Below, in pieces: positions 45,901 through 55,586 of a stretch of 64,000 bases of DNA. The position numbers and the translations under genes were made by a program. The stretch covers positions 310,001-374,000 of the forward strand of contig NZ_FOUK01000002.1 of assembly GCF_900114845.1 (NCBI RefSeq). The letters run 5' to 3'. The notes under the pieces are model-generated. The model had not been told where the DNA came from and searched no databases. It worked only from the letters and a program-made list of their open reading frames with translations. Source of the stretch: Pimelobacter simplex (GTDB taxonomy: Bacteria > Actinomycetota > Actinomycetes > Propionibacteriales > Nocardioidaceae). Position 1 is the first letter of the stretch; every line of letters begins with the position of its first letter.

Positions 45901-47063
45901 CCCACCGTCACCGGGTGCCGCACCACCGCGTCGAAGAAGTACCCGTTGGGGTTCACCGCCGCGACGTCCGGCTGCGACCGCCCGTGCGCGTCGGTGGCCC
46001 GGGCGAGCAGCTCGTGCGCGCCCGCGGCGGGGCGGTGCCAGGTGTGGGTCCACTGCGTCCAGCCGCGGCCGCGGGCGGGGTGCAGCCGGGCCCGGGACCA
46101 GGTGGCGCCGCCGTCGGTGCTGACGTCGACCCGGGCGATGGGCGCGGCGCCCGACCAGGAGCGTCCGGTCAGGGTGACCCGGCGCCCGGCGGGGAGGCTC
46201 GCGGCCCAGGGCAGCTCCCAGGCGGAGCGGACCGGGTTGACGGTGAGGGGGCCGTCGACGTTGTACCAGCGGGTGTTCCAGGGCGAGGTGAGCTCGGTGG
46301 TGGCGACCTCGAGCGAGCCGAGCCACTTGACGCTGGCGATCCCGATCCAGCCCGGCAGCACGAGCCGCAGCGGGTAGCCGTGGTCGGGCAGCAGCGGCCG
46401 GCCGTTCGCGCCCCAGGCCAGCAGGGCGTCGTCGAGCGCCTTCGCGACCGGGAAGGGACGGCGCACCCGGCCGTGGTCGACGCCCTTGTCGACGTACGGC
46501 GCGTCGAGGCCGGTGGCCTGGATCGACACAGCGTCGGGGCGCAGTCCCGCCGCGGCGAGGACGTCGCGCAGCCGGACGCCCTGCCAGGTGACGGTGCCGA
46601 CGGCGCCGAGCGTCCAGGGCGTCCCGGAGACCGTCGCGCGCTGCTGCGAGGCGAAGAAGCTGCGCCCGTTGCCGGTGCACTCGTGGACGGCGGTCACCTC
46701 GACGGTGCGGAACCGGCGCCGCAGCTCGCGCAGGTCGAAGGAGCGCCCGACCGGGTCGCGCAGGCCGTCGCCGAAGACGCGCAGGCGGTAGTCCGCCGGG
46801 TCGATCGTGGGCGTCGCCGTGTGGTTGCGCACGAACAGCCGCGCCTGGGGCGTGCGGTAGCGCTGCGGGTCGACGGACTCCCAGCGCATCTCGGCGTTGG
46901 TGCCGTAGTCGATGAACCAGGACGCCGGCAGCACCTTGCGGATCGCCGGGGCACCGGCGAGCGCGCGCTGGGTGAGAGGTCCGGCCTGGGCCGCGACGGC
47001 GGCGGCCAGGCCCGCCAGCGGCATCCCGAGCAGCGCGCGTCGGCGCAGAGCGTTCTCCGTCAT
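45897..47063 (-). CDS. Sulfite oxidase-like molybdoenzyme, 388 aa
   Basis: SUOX-family molybdopterin domain with the Mo-coordinating C129 in AVHECTGNGRSFF, followed by the dimerisation domain with PVRSAWELPW and DVSTDGGATW. N-terminal RRRALLG twin-Arg region and hydrophobic stretch suggest Tat export. No heme or membrane anchor. ATG at 47063 preceded by TACCGT seven bases upstream. Confidence 0.92.
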   Translation of the reverse strand: MTENALRRRALLGMPLAGLAAAVAAQAGPLTQRALAGAPAIRKVLPASWFIDYGTNAEMRWESVDPQRYRTPQARLFVRNHTATPTIDPADYRLRVFGDGLRDPVGRSFDLRELRRRFRTVEVTAVHECTGNGRSFFASQQRATVSGTPWTLGAVGTVTWQGVRLRDVLAAAGLRPDAVSIQATGLDAPYVDKGVDHGRVRRPFPVAKALDDALLAWGANGRPLLPDHGYPLRLVLPGWIGIASVKWLGSLEVATTELTSPWNTRWYNVDGPLTVNPVRSAWELPWAASLPAGRRVTLTGRSWSGAAPIARVDVSTDGGATWSRARLHPARGRGWTQWTHTWHRPAAGAHELLARATDAHGRSQPDVAAVNPNGYFFDAVVRHPVTVG

Positions 47064-47070
47064 GCCCTCG

Positions 47071-47076
47071 ACGGTA
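47071..47076 (-). promoter_or_regulatory. -10 box TACCGT, leaderless type
   Basis: Seven bases before the ATG at 47063; a tandem TTGACTT repeat (47083-47098 on the plus strand) lies just behind it. Confidence 0.5.
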
Positions 47077-47096
47077 ACACGATTGACTTGGTTGAC

Positions 47097-47852
47097 TTAG
47101 TGCTGTTTTCCGAGTGTCGTGCACAGCAGGTCGACGTACCGCTGCCGGTCGGCGCCGACGGCGACCGTGGTCCGCCCGCGCTTCTCGTCGACCTCCGCGG
47201 CGAACCGGGTCGCGCCGTACGTCGTGGGGTCGGCGCACTCGACCCGGACCGCAGCGCGCAGCGTCACCAGCAGGGTCGGGTCGATGACCGCGGCCACGGC
47301 GAGCGGGTCGTGCACGAGCGCACCGCGGTCGAGCCGCTCGGCGCACAGGTCGGCCGCCGCGCCGGCTCCCGCGGCGCGAAGGCGGGCGAGGTCGGCGTCG
47401 GTCAGCGCGGCCGACGCGGTCGCGTCGGCGGTCACCAGCCAGGTGTCGCGGAAGGGCGCGGCCAGCACGGTCGCGGCGGCCGCGGGATCGGTCCAGATGT
47501 TGCGCTCGGCGTGCGCCGTCACGCCCGCGGCGCGGTGCGCTCCCCCGAGCACGACCAGCCGGGCGACGGCACGTGTGATCGACCGGTCGGCGGCCAGCGC
47601 GGCGGCGACGTTGGTGAGCGGCCCGGTCGTGACGAGCGTGACCGGGGCCGGCGCCGCGCGCAGCAGGTCGCCGAGCCGCGCGGGACCGGCGTGCACCGTC
47701 ACCGACCCGGTCAGCGCGCCGAGCGCGCGGGCCTGGTCGTCGTCCGCCGCGCACACCCCGAGCAGGTCGACGGCGGGGTGCGCCGCCGCGAGCAGGACGG
47801 CGACCGCGTCGTCGGTGTTGGCGTCGGCGTCGATGACGACGGGCGTGGTCAC
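47097..47852 (-). CDS. Nucleoside hydrolase (IUNH family), 251 aa
   Basis: Calcium-binding DxDxxxDD motif kept at the start (D8, D10, D14, D15) with A and N replacing the usual P and G. ERNIWTDPAAA and HDPLAVAAV are also family segments, so the enzyme is probably active. Length is well short of the usual ~310. GTG overlaps the stop of the upstream membrane protein. Substrate unknown, a purine or pyrimidine nucleoside expected. Confidence 0.85.
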   Translation of the reverse strand: MTTPVVIDADANTDDAVAVLLAAAHPAVDLLGVCAADDDQARALGALTGSVTVHAGPARLGDLLRAAPAPVTLVTTGPLTNVAAALAADRSITRAVARLVVLGGAHRAAGVTAHAERNIWTDPAAAATVLAAPFRDTWLVTADATASAALTDADLARLRAAGAGAAADLCAERLDRGALVHDPLAVAAVIDPTLLVTLRAAVRVECADPTTYGATRFAAEVDEKRGRTTVAVGADRQRYVDLLCTTLGKQH

Positions 47853-48862
47853 TCGACGACCTCGCCGTCGCGCAGCGACCGGTAGGCCACCCGGGCGCTG
47901 ACCGCCCGCTCGAGCTCGCGGATCACCGTCGAGAAGAACTGCCGGCGGTAGAGCTCGTCGGTGACGGCGTAGACCGTGAAGTAGAGCCCGCTGAACGCCG
48001 CCAGGAACGTCGAGACCCGCAGCAGCTCGAGGCTCAGCCGGTCGCCGAACAGGTCGCCGAGCGGGCCGTCGAGCGGGTGCAGCGGGTGGGTCGTCCACAG
48101 GGTGATGACGTCGGGGTCCATCGCGACCAGGCCGAAGACGATGAAGAAGGCGAACACGGCCAGCGCCAGCAGCAGCACCTGCACCGCCTGCGCGACGAGC
48201 AGGACGAGGACCAGGTTGACCCGCTGCAGCCCGCTCACCTCGGCGTCGACGGAGCCCACCCGGTCGACCTGCGCGGCGATCCGGCGCGCGGCCGGCTCGA
48301 GCGGCGTCCCGGTGCAGGCGTCGACGAGCTGCTTGCCCTCGACCTCGTCGTCGACGCTGTCGAGCTCCTCGGGCAGCCGGGTGAGCAGGAAGCCGACGGC
48401 CATCGCCGCGAACAGCAGCACCGCGACCCACAGCACGCCGCCGTCGAGGCTCGCCGCGACCTGCCAGACCTCGGCGTTGATGAACAGGAAGGTGACGAAG
48501 AGCAGCAGCAGCGGCAGCGCCCGCGTCACCAGCGGGACCATCAGCCCCAGCGACCGGAAGGTGCGGCGCACCGCCCAGCCCACGATCAGCCACGCGCGGA
48601 GGGTCGCGACGGCGTACCCCGCGAGGACGACGCCCAGCGCGGTCAGGGCCGCCCCGAGCGCGGCCGCAGCGCCCAGCCACGGCCCGGTCAGCGCCCCGGC
48701 CAGCGCGCCCACGACGACGGCCACGGCGAGCACCGGCACCAGCCGGGCCCGGCTCAGCCCGCGGGCGACGGCGGCGCGGTAGTCGTCGACGAAGTACGGG
48801 AGCCCGTGGTCGACGAACCACCGCTCGGCGGCGGCGACGTCGGACCGCGAGCGGTCGGGCAT
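47849..48862 (-). CDS. Polytopic membrane protein of unknown function, 337 aa
   Basis: Soluble N-terminal ~45 residues (AERWFVDHGLPYFVDDYRAAVA), then about six helices in two groups separated by a charged loop (EELDSVDDEVEGKQLVDACTGTPLEPAARR). No family recognised. It overlaps the ribF stop by one base and co-translates into the nucleoside hydrolase, so it extends the translation operon. Confidence 0.75.
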   Translation of the reverse strand: MPDRSRSDVAAAERWFVDHGLPYFVDDYRAAVARGLSRARLVPVLAVAVVVGALAGALTGPWLGAAAALGAALTALGVVLAGYAVATLRAWLIVGWAVRRTFRSLGLMVPLVTRALPLLLLFVTFLFINAEVWQVAASLDGGVLWVAVLLFAAMAVGFLLTRLPEELDSVDDEVEGKQLVDACTGTPLEPAARRIAAQVDRVGSVDAEVSGLQRVNLVLVLLVAQAVQVLLLALAVFAFFIVFGLVAMDPDVITLWTTHPLHPLDGPLGDLFGDRLSLELLRVSTFLAAFSGLYFTVYAVTDELYRRQFFSTVIRELERAVSARVAYRSLRDGEVVE

Positions 48863-49809
48863 CAGTCCGCGAGGATCGTGCGGGCCCGGGCGACGTCGTC
48901 GGCCATGGCGGTGAGCAGGTCGTCGACCGAGTCGAAGCGCACCATGCCGCGCAGCCGGTCGGCGAAGGCGACCTCGACCTCACGGCCGTAGAGGTCGAGG
49001 TCGGTCCGGTCGAGGACGTAGGACTCGACCCGGCTCTCCCGCTCCCCCGCGAACGTCGGGTTCGTGCCCACGCTGATCGCCGCCGGGTACGTCGTCCCGG
49101 CGTCGGGGCCGTCGAGCACGGTCAGCCGCCCCGCGTAGACGCCGTCGGCAGGCACGGCCGCGCCGGTCCGGACCGGCACGTTGGCCGTGGGGTAGCCGAG
49201 CTCGCGCCCGCGCTTGTCTCCCTCGACGACGACGCCGCGGGTGGTGAACGGGCGGCCCAGCGCCTCGGCGGCGCCGGCCACGTCACCGGCGGCCAGGCAG
49301 GTCCGGACGTAGGTCGAGGACCACACCTGCGGACCGCCGTCGAGGCTGACCTCCTCGAGGACGAAGTCGTGCTCGGCACCGGCGGCGCGCAGCAGGTTGC
49401 AGTCGCCGGCCGCGCGGTTGCCGAACCGGAAGTTCGCGCCCACCACGACCGCCTTGGCGTGCAGTGCGGCGAGCAGGATCCGGTCGATGAACTCCTGCGG
49501 GCTCCAGCCGGCGATCTCGCGGGAGAACGGGATGACCAGGACGTCGTCCACGCCGGCCTCGCCCAGCAGCCGCAGCCGCCCGTCGATCGTGGTCAGCGTC
49601 GGCGGGGCGTGCTCGGGCCGCAGCACCGCGATCGGGTGCGGGTCGAAGGTCACCGCCACCACGTGGTCGACGCCGACCTCGGCCGCGACCTCGCGGGCAC
49701 GTCGTACCACGTGCTGGTGCCCCAGGTGCATGCCGTCGAAGTTGCCGATCGTCACCACCGTGCGGCCGAGATCGCTCGGCACCTCGGAGAAGTCGCGCCA
49801 CACTCGCAC
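48862..49809 (-). CDS. ribF: Bifunctional riboflavin kinase / FAD synthetase, 315 aa
   Basis: Makes FMN and then FAD. N-terminal FAD synthetase nucleotidyltransferase with VVTIGNFDGMHLGHQHVV and IPFSREIAGWSPQEF; C-terminal flavokinase with GRELGYPTANVPV and NPTFAGERE. GTG at 49809 with GGGAGAG upstream; a second GTG lies two codons inside. Confidence 0.95.
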   Translation of the reverse strand: MRVWRDFSEVPSDLGRTVVTIGNFDGMHLGHQHVVRRAREVAAEVGVDHVVAVTFDPHPIAVLRPEHAPPTLTTIDGRLRLLGEAGVDDVLVIPFSREIAGWSPQEFIDRILLAALHAKAVVVGANFRFGNRAAGDCNLLRAAGAEHDFVLEEVSLDGGPQVWSSTYVRTCLAAGDVAGAAEALGRPFTTRGVVVEGDKRGRELGYPTANVPVRTGAAVPADGVYAGRLTVLDGPDAGTTYPAAISVGTNPTFAGERESRVESYVLDRTDLDLYGREVEVAFADRLRGMVRFDSVDDLLTAMADDVARARTILAD

Positions 49810-49841
49810 GGCGGCAACTCTCCCACATCGGGCTCGCAGGT

Positions 49842-50765
49842 TCAGCGTCCGGGCAGCAGCGCGATCGTGGCGAGCACTGGCCGGTGGTCCGAGGCGTAGC
49901 CGTCGAGCGAGCGGTGCGTCACGAACCCGGCCCGGCCCGCGGCGAGCGACGGCTCGTCGAGCCAGACGTAGTCGATCCACCGCGTGTTGCGGCTCGGGCA
50001 GACGCCGGTGAGCCCCAGCACCTCGAACGAGCTGCGCGCCTTGCCCGCGAAGGTGTCGGTGATCCCGCCGCGCGGACGGGCCGCGAGGTCGTCGTGGTGG
50101 TCCCACTGGAAGTCCCCCGTCGCCAGCCGCACGCCGCCCGGCCGGCCGAGCAGGTCGGCGAGCCGACGGTAGTGCTGGCGGGCGGCGCGGGCGTTGACGT
50201 TGTCCCCCCAGCGGTCGCCCGTCTCGATGTGGTTCGGGACGTGGGTGTCGAGCAGCGTGACGACCCGTCCGGTGGCCCGGTGCCGCAGGGTGACCGCGGT
50301 CGCCCACTTCGGGCGGAACGGGTGGTCGGTGACGTCGCGCCCGGCACCCTCGGTCATCGGGTGCGCCGCGGTGGCGACGAGCGCCCAGCGCGACGTGCGC
50401 CAGCTGATCGGCACCTGGCGCTGCCCGTCGGCGGCGTCGAAGATCTCGGTGCGCCAGCCCGGGACGTCCCGCACCGCACGGGCGAAGGCGGCGGTGTCGG
50501 CCTCCTGCCAGCCGACCAGGTCGACGTCGTCGCGCCCCAGCAGGCGGCGGACGTCGGCCGCGATGCCCCGGGGGCGCCCGGTCCGGTCGACGTTGAAGCT
50601 CGCCACGGTCAGCCGGGCCACGGCGTCGTCGTAGGTGCGGACGGCGGGGCGCTCGCTCGCGCACGACGCCGCCCCCGACGACGGCTCGGGACCCGGCTCC
50701 CCCGCGCCCGCCGAGCACCCCGTCAGCACGACGAGGGCCAGCAGGACGCCGAGCCGCCGGCTCAC
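49842..50765 (-). CDS. Endonuclease/exonuclease/phosphatase-family lipoprotein, 307 aa
   Basis: Lipobox LTGC near residue 17 after a short signal; then EEP domain: VASFNVDRTGR, GWQEAD (metal-binding Glu), DTHVPNHI, GDFQWDHHDD and YASDHRPV (catalytic Asp-His). An extracytoplasmic nuclease or phosphoesterase. It is inserted between truB and ribF, overlapping the truB stop by four bases (GTGA). Confidence 0.88.
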   Translation of the reverse strand: MSRRLGVLLALVVLTGCSAGAGEPGPEPSSGAASCASERPAVRTYDDAVARLTVASFNVDRTGRPRGIAADVRRLLGRDDVDLVGWQEADTAAFARAVRDVPGWRTEIFDAADGQRQVPISWRTSRWALVATAAHPMTEGAGRDVTDHPFRPKWATAVTLRHRATGRVVTLLDTHVPNHIETGDRWGDNVNARAARQHYRRLADLLGRPGGVRLATGDFQWDHHDDLAARPRGGITDTFAGKARSSFEVLGLTGVCPSRNTRWIDYVWLDEPSLAAGRAGFVTHRSLDGYASDHRPVLATIALLPGR

Positions 50766-51631
50766 CCGACGAAGACCGCCGCGGGCCGGGCCGCGGCGCC
50801 CTCGGGCTTGTAGAGCGCGAGGAACTCGCCGGCCGGGTCGAAGACACCGGTGAGCTCGTCGATCGCCAGCGCCAGGGGGCGGCCGTAGCGCACCGCCTGG
50901 GCCTGCTCCGCGTCGAGGTCGATCGCGGGGAACGAGCGGCGCGCGGCCTCGGCCAGGGGCAGCACCGCGACGTCGTCGAGGTCGGTGACGGCGCCGTCGA
51001 GCGTGAACTCGCCGACCGCGTGCCGGCGCAGCGCGGTGAGGTGGCCGCCCACGCCGAGCGCGGTGCCGAGGTCGCGGGCGATGGCGCGGATGTAGGTGCC
51101 GCTGGAGCAGCGCACCCGGATCTCGAGGTCGAGGAAGTCGCCCTCGCGGCGGAACCCGCCGGCCGTGATCTCGTGGATCGTCACCGGCCGGGCCTGGAGC
51201 TCGACCTCCTCTCCCGCGCGGGCGCGGGCGTAGGCGCGCTTGCCGTCGACCTTGATCGCCGACACGGTCGAGGGCACCTGGGAGATCTCACCCTCGAAGG
51301 CGGCGAGCGCGGTGCGGACGGCGTCCTCGGTGACGTGGGCCGTCGAGGTGGTCGCGGTGGGCTCGCCCTCGGCGTCGTCGGTGGTCGTCGCCTGCCCGAG
51401 CCGGACCGTCGCGGAGTAGGTCTTCTCGGTCAGCATGAGGTGCCCGAGCAGCCGGGTGGCGCGCTCGACGCCGAGCACCAGGACGCCGGTCGCCATCGGG
51501 TCGAGGGTGCCGGCGTGCCCGACCTTGCGGGTGCCGAGCGCGCGCCGCACCCGGGAGACGACGGCGTGCGACGTCATGCCACCGGGCTTGTCGACGACGA
51601 CGAGCCCGGACGGCGCGCCGGACGACGTCAC
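50762..51631 (-). CDS. truB: tRNA pseudouridine-55 synthase, 289 aa
   Basis: Makes psi55 in the T-loop. [18 protein letters not shown] with the catalytic D44, [11 protein letters not shown], and [18 protein letters not shown]. Standard operon position after rbfA; GTG overlaps the rbfA stop by four bases. Length normal. Confidence 0.97.
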   Translation of the reverse strand: MTSSGAPSGLVVVDKPGGMTSHAVVSRVRRALGTRKVGHAGTLDPMATGVLVLGVERATRLLGHLMLTEKTYSATVRLGQATTTDDAEGEPTATTSTAHVTEDAVRTALAAFEGEISQVPSTVSAIKVDGKRAYARARAGEEVELQARPVTIHEITAGGFRREGDFLDLEIRVRCSSGTYIRAIARDLGTALGVGGHLTALRRHAVGEFTLDGAVTDLDDVAVLPLAEAARRSFPAIDLDAEQAQAVRYGRPLALAIDELTGVFDPAGEFLALYKPEGAAARPAAVFVG

Positions 51632-52077
51632 TCGGTGTCCTCGGCCTCTTCGTCGACGACCTCGCGCGGCTTCTTGTACGGGTCCGGCTCGCCGGCCGGC
51701 TGGGCGCCCTCGCGGGCCGCGGCGACGGCGGCGTCGGCCTCGCGCGCCTTGGCGAGGACCTCGTCGAGGTGCCGGGCGGCCTCGGGGACGTCGTCGAGCT
51801 CGAAGGCGAGCGTCGGGACGGTCCGCATGCCGAGCTGCTTGCCGACCTCGGAGCGGAGCATCCCCCGGGCCGACTCGAGCGCCTGGGCGGTGGCCGCCTG
51901 GTCGGCGTCCTCGCCGAGCACGGTGTAGTAGATGGTGGCGTTCTGGGCGTCACCGGTCATCCGGACCTCGGTGACGGTCACGAACCCCAGCCGGGGGTCC
52001 TTGACGCGCCGCTCGAGCATCTCGGCGACGATCACCTGGATCCGGTCGGCGATCTTGCGTACGCGCGGGCTGGCCAT
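51628..52077 (-). CDS. rbfA: 30S ribosome-binding factor A, 149 aa
   Basis: 16S rRNA processing/30S maturation factor. KH-like domain with [53 protein letters not shown]. Acidic C-terminal tail (EEAEDTE). ATG at 52077 with AGGA upstream. It is separated from infB by a hairpin, so it may have its own promoter. Confidence 0.96.
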   Translation of the reverse strand: MASPRVRKIADRIQVIVAEMLERRVKDPRLGFVTVTEVRMTGDAQNATIYYTVLGEDADQAATAQALESARGMLRSEVGKQLGMRTVPTLAFELDDVPEAARHLDEVLAKAREADAAVAAAREGAQPAGEPDPYKKPREVVDEEAEDTE

Positions 52078-52102
52078 GGTCTGATTCCTATCAGTTCGAA
52101 CG

Positions 52103-52142
52103 GCTGTGCCGCCCGTCCCGGGGTCGGGACGGACGGCACAGC
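52103..52142 (-). terminator. Hairpin after infB, before rbfA
   Basis: 18-bp arms around GGGT, with one imperfect pair that is G-U on the minus-strand RNA (C/A on the plus). It starts 21 bases after the infB stop. Terminator or read-through attenuator inside the operon. Confidence 0.8.
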
Positions 52143-52162
52143 ACGGGTGGAGCGTCAGCGCC

Positions 52163-55039
52163 TCAGGAGCGCGGGATCTCCCGCATCTCGAAGGCCTCGA
52201 CGATGTCGCCCTCCTTGATGTCCTGGAAGTTCCGGAGCACGAGACCGCACTCGAAGCCTTCCCGCACCTCGGCGGCGTCGTCCTTCTCGCGCTTGAGCGA
52301 GGCCAGGTCGAGGTTGTCGGCCACCACGGCGCCGTCGCGGAGGACCCGCACCTTGGCGTTGCGGCGGATGACCCCGTCGATGACCATGCAGCCGGCGATG
52401 TTGCCGAGCTTGGACGAGCGGAAGATCGCACGGATCTCCGCCTGGCCGAGCGCGTGCTCCTCGAACTCCGGCTTGAGCATGCCCTTGAGCGCCGCCTCGA
52501 TCTCCTCGATCGCCTGGTAGATGACCGAGTAGTAGCGGATCTCGACGCCCTCCTTCTCCGCCATCTGGCCCGCCTTGCCCTGGGGCCGGACGTTGAAGCC
52601 GATGATGATGGCGTCGGAGGCGGCGGCCAGGTCGACGTTGGTCTCGGTGATCGCACCGACACCGCGGTCGATGACCCGCAGGCTGACCTCGTCGCCGACG
52701 TCGATCTGCGCGAGGGCGTCCTCGAGGGCCTCGACCGAACCGGACACGTCGCCCTTGAGGATGAGGTTGAGCTCCTGGCTCTCGCCCTTCTCCATGGAGG
52801 CCATGAAGTCCTCGAGCGTACGACGCACGCGGCGCTTGGCCTGCATGGCCGCCCGCTCGCGGGCCTCACGCTTCTCGGCGATCTGGCGCGCCATCCGGTC
52901 GTCCTCGACCACGATGAAGTTCTGGCCGGCGCCCGGGACGGACGAGAGGCCGAGCACCATCGCGGGCCGGGCCGGGTCGGCCTCGGTCAGCTCGTTGCCG
53001 TGCTCGTCGAGCATCGCGCGGACCCGGCCGTGGGCCGGACCGGCGACGATCGAGTCGCCGACCTTGAGCGTGCCGCGCTGGACGAGGATGGTCGCCACCG
53101 GGCCGCGACCGCGGTCGAGGTGCGCCTCGACCACGAGACCCTGGGCGTCCTGCGTCGGGTTGGCCCGCAGGTCGAGCGACGCGTCGGCGGTCAGCACGAT
53201 CGCCTCGAGCAGCTTGTCGAGGTGGAGACCGGCCTTGGCCGAGACGTCGACGAACATCGCGTCGCCGCCGTACTCCTCGGGCACCAGGCCGTACTCGGAG
53301 AGCTGGCCGCGGACCTTCGTCGGGTCGGCCGTCTCCTTGTCGATCTTGTTGACCGCGACCACGATCGGCACGCCGGCCGCCTTGGCGTGGTTGAGCGCCT
53401 CGACCGTCTGCGGCATGACGCCGTCGTCGGCCGCGACCACCAGGACGGCGATGTCGGTCGCCTGGGCACCACGGGCACGCATGGCGGTGAACGCCTCGTG
53501 ACCCGGGGTGTCGATGAAGGTGATCCGGCGGTCGTTGCCGTCGACCTCGGTGTGGACCTGGTAGGCACCGATGTGCTGGGTGATGCCACCGGCCTCGCCC
53601 TCGACGACATTGGCGTTGCGCAGCGCGTCGAGGAGGCGGGTCTTTCCGTGGTCGACGTGACCCATGACGGTCACGACGGGCGGACGGACGACCAGGTCGT
53701 CCTCGCCGCCCTCGTCGGCACCGAACTCGATGTCGAACGACTCGAGCAGCTCGCGGTCCTCGTCCTCCGGGGAGACGACCTCGACGACGTAGTTGAGCTC
53801 GTCACCGAGCAGCTCCAGCGTCTCGTCGCCCACCGACTGGGTGGCCGTGACCATCTCGCCGAGGTGGAAGAGCATCTGCACGAGCGAGGCCGCGTCGACG
53901 CCGATCTTCTCGGCGAAGTCGGTCAGCGAGGAGCCGCGGGCGAGACGGATCGTCTCGCCGTTGCCCTTGCGGACCCGCATGCCGCCGATCGTCGGGGCCT
54001 CCATGGCCTCGAACTCCTGGCGACGCGCCCGCTTGGACTTGCGGCCACGACGAGCCGGACCGCCGGGGCGCCCGAAGGCACCCTGGGTCTGGCCACGCTG
54101 ACCGGGCCGGCCACCGCCACCGGGACGACCGCCGCCACCGGGGCCGAAGCCACCGGGACCACGGCCGGGAGCACCGGCACCGGCACCCGCGCCACCACGG
54201 CCCGGAGCACCTGCGCGACCGGGACCGCCGGGACGACCCGGACCACCCGCGCCGCCGCCGGGACGACCCGGACCACGACCGCCGGGACCCTGGCCGAAGG
54301 CGGCCGGGGACTTGGGCATCATCGCCGGGTTGGGACGCGGCATGCCCGGGCGGGCACCGCCGCCACCACCGGCACCGGCGGGGGGACGCGGTCCGGCGGG
54401 ACCGGCCTCACCCTCGCGCGGCGGCGGGGACGGACGACGTCCCATGCCCTGGCTGGGCGCGAACGGGTTGTTGCCCGGGCGCGGCGTGCCGCCGGGCTTG
54501 CCGACCGGACGCGGGGCCGGAGCCTTGGGCGTCGGGGGCTTGGGACCCGGGGTGGCCGGCTTGGCCGGAGCCTCGGGCGCCGCCGCGGCAGCGGCCGGCT
54601 GCTCGGGCTCGGCCGGGGCGACCGGCTCGGGCTCGGGCTCCGGCGTCTTGGCCGGACCGGGGCGCGGGCCCGGTCGCGGACCGGGCGCGGGCGTGGCGGG
54701 CTTGGCCGCGGGGGCAGCCTCGGCCGGAGCCGGGGCGGCCGGAGCGGCCGGGGCCTCGACCGGCGCCTCGGCAGCGGGCGCCTCCGGAGCGGGGGCGGCC
54801 GCGGCCTTCTTGGCCGGAGCGGGCTTGGGGGCGGCGGGCTTGGCCGACGCCTCGGCGCCGGGCTTCATCTTCGAGAGAAGCTCCGTGCCGTAGGTGTCCT
54901 CGAACTTCTTGACAGCAGGAAGCTCGATGCTCGAGGACGCAGTCTTGGCGAACTCGCCGATGTCATTGAGCATCTTGAGCGCGTCGGCGCTCTTGATGCC
55001 GTACTTCTTTGCGAGTTCGGAAACTCGGGTCTTGGCCAC
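52163..55039 (-). CDS. infB: Translation initiation factor IF-2, 958 aa
   Basis: GTPase placing initiator tRNA on the 30S subunit. N-terminal IF2N domain ([14 protein letters not shown]), an extended Ala/Pro then Gly-rich low-complexity region (about 70-330), G-domain [16 protein letters not shown] and NKIDK, then the usual three C-terminal domains. GTG at 55039 is chosen because GAGGAG lies just upstream; the ATG at 55051 overlaps that ribosome site. Confidence 0.97.
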   Translation of the reverse strand: MAKTRVSELAKKYGIKSADALKMLNDIGEFAKTASSSIELPAVKKFEDTYGTELLSKMKPGAEASAKPAAPKPAPAKKAAAAPAPEAPAAEAPVEAPAAPAAPAPAEAAPAAKPATPAPGPRPGPRPGPAKTPEPEPEPVAPAEPEQPAAAAAAPEAPAKPATPGPKPPTPKAPAPRPVGKPGGTPRPGNNPFAPSQGMGRRPSPPPREGEAGPAGPRPPAGAGGGGGARPGMPRPNPAMMPKSPAAFGQGPGGRGPGRPGGGAGGPGRPGGPGRAGAPGRGGAGAGAGAPGRGPGGFGPGGGGRPGGGGRPGQRGQTQGAFGRPGGPARRGRKSKRARRQEFEAMEAPTIGGMRVRKGNGETIRLARGSSLTDFAEKIGVDAASLVQMLFHLGEMVTATQSVGDETLELLGDELNYVVEVVSPEDEDRELLESFDIEFGADEGGEDDLVVRPPVVTVMGHVDHGKTRLLDALRNANVVEGEAGGITQHIGAYQVHTEVDGNDRRITFIDTPGHEAFTAMRARGAQATDIAVLVVAADDGVMPQTVEALNHAKAAGVPIVVAVNKIDKETADPTKVRGQLSEYGLVPEEYGGDAMFVDVSAKAGLHLDKLLEAIVLTADASLDLRANPTQDAQGLVVEAHLDRGRGPVATILVQRGTLKVGDSIVAGPAHGRVRAMLDEHGNELTEADPARPAMVLGLSSVPGAGQNFIVVEDDRMARQIAEKREARERAAMQAKRRVRRTLEDFMASMEKGESQELNLILKGDVSGSVEALEDALAQIDVGDEVSLRVIDRGVGAITETNVDLAAASDAIIIGFNVRPQGKAGQMAEKEGVEIRYYSVIYQAIEEIEAALKGMLKPEFEEHALGQAEIRAIFRSSKLGNIAGCMVIDGVIRRNAKVRVLRDGAVVADNLDLASLKREKDDAAEVREGFECGLVLRNFQDIKEGDIVEAFEMREIPRS

Positions 55040-55135
55040 TTTTCTCCTCATGGCCCAAGACCCGGGTGGATCTCAGACCGTCGATGGGTGGTGCTGCAGA
55101 ACGAACTGGCTCATCGCGAGGTACTCATCGAGTGC

Positions 55136-55501
55136 TCATGAGCTGTTGCTCCAGTCTCTGTTGACGGGTTCGGTCGGATCGATCAGCGAGGCGACGTACT
55201 CCCCCACCGGCGCACTGGAAAGCCCACCCGCGCCCGGCGTGAGCCGGAGCGCACGGGAGAAGGCCTTCCGCCGCACCGCGAGGTCGTAGCAACCGGTGGT
55301 GGGGTGCAGGTGCGCTCCACGCCCCGGTGCGGTGCCGTCAGGATCGGGGACGACGGCCGGGCGGCCATCGGGACCCGAGCCGGCGGTCACCCGCAACAAC
55401 TCGCGTTTGGCGGCCCGCTGCCGGCATCCGATGCAGGTCCGGACGGGCTCCCCGAGGGGAAGGTCGTCAGGGCGTGCAGGGGAATTCATTCGGCGTGCCA
55501 C
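55136..55501 (-). CDS. ylxR: YlxR-family RNA-binding protein (DUF448), 121 aa
   Basis: Small nucleic-acid-binding protein: PVRTCIGCRQRAAKRELLRV and GRGAHLHPTTGCYDLAVRRKAFSRAL are the two family motifs, with paired cysteines. Canonical place between nusA and infB. Start uncertain: GTG at 55501 follows TAGAGT by nine bases, ATG at 55489 has no ribosome site either. Confidence 0.92.
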   Translation of the reverse strand: MARRMNSPARPDDLPLGEPVRTCIGCRQRAAKRELLRVTAGSGPDGRPAVVPDPDGTAPGRGAHLHPTTGCYDLAVRRKAFSRALRLTPGAGGLSSAPVGEYVASLIDPTEPVNRDWSNSS

Positions 55502-55586
55502 CGAGGGTCGACTCTACCGCCCTGGCGGTGCAGATCACGAACCGGCACCCCTTCGGCGGGCGACCTCGGTCACACCGGAACCGCGT

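Noticed and set aside
52106..55141. An open frame of about 1011 codons on the plus strand over infB
   Set aside because: Antisense to infB, Leu/Asp/Gly-rich repetitive protein; an artefact of the IF-2 repeat region and high GC.
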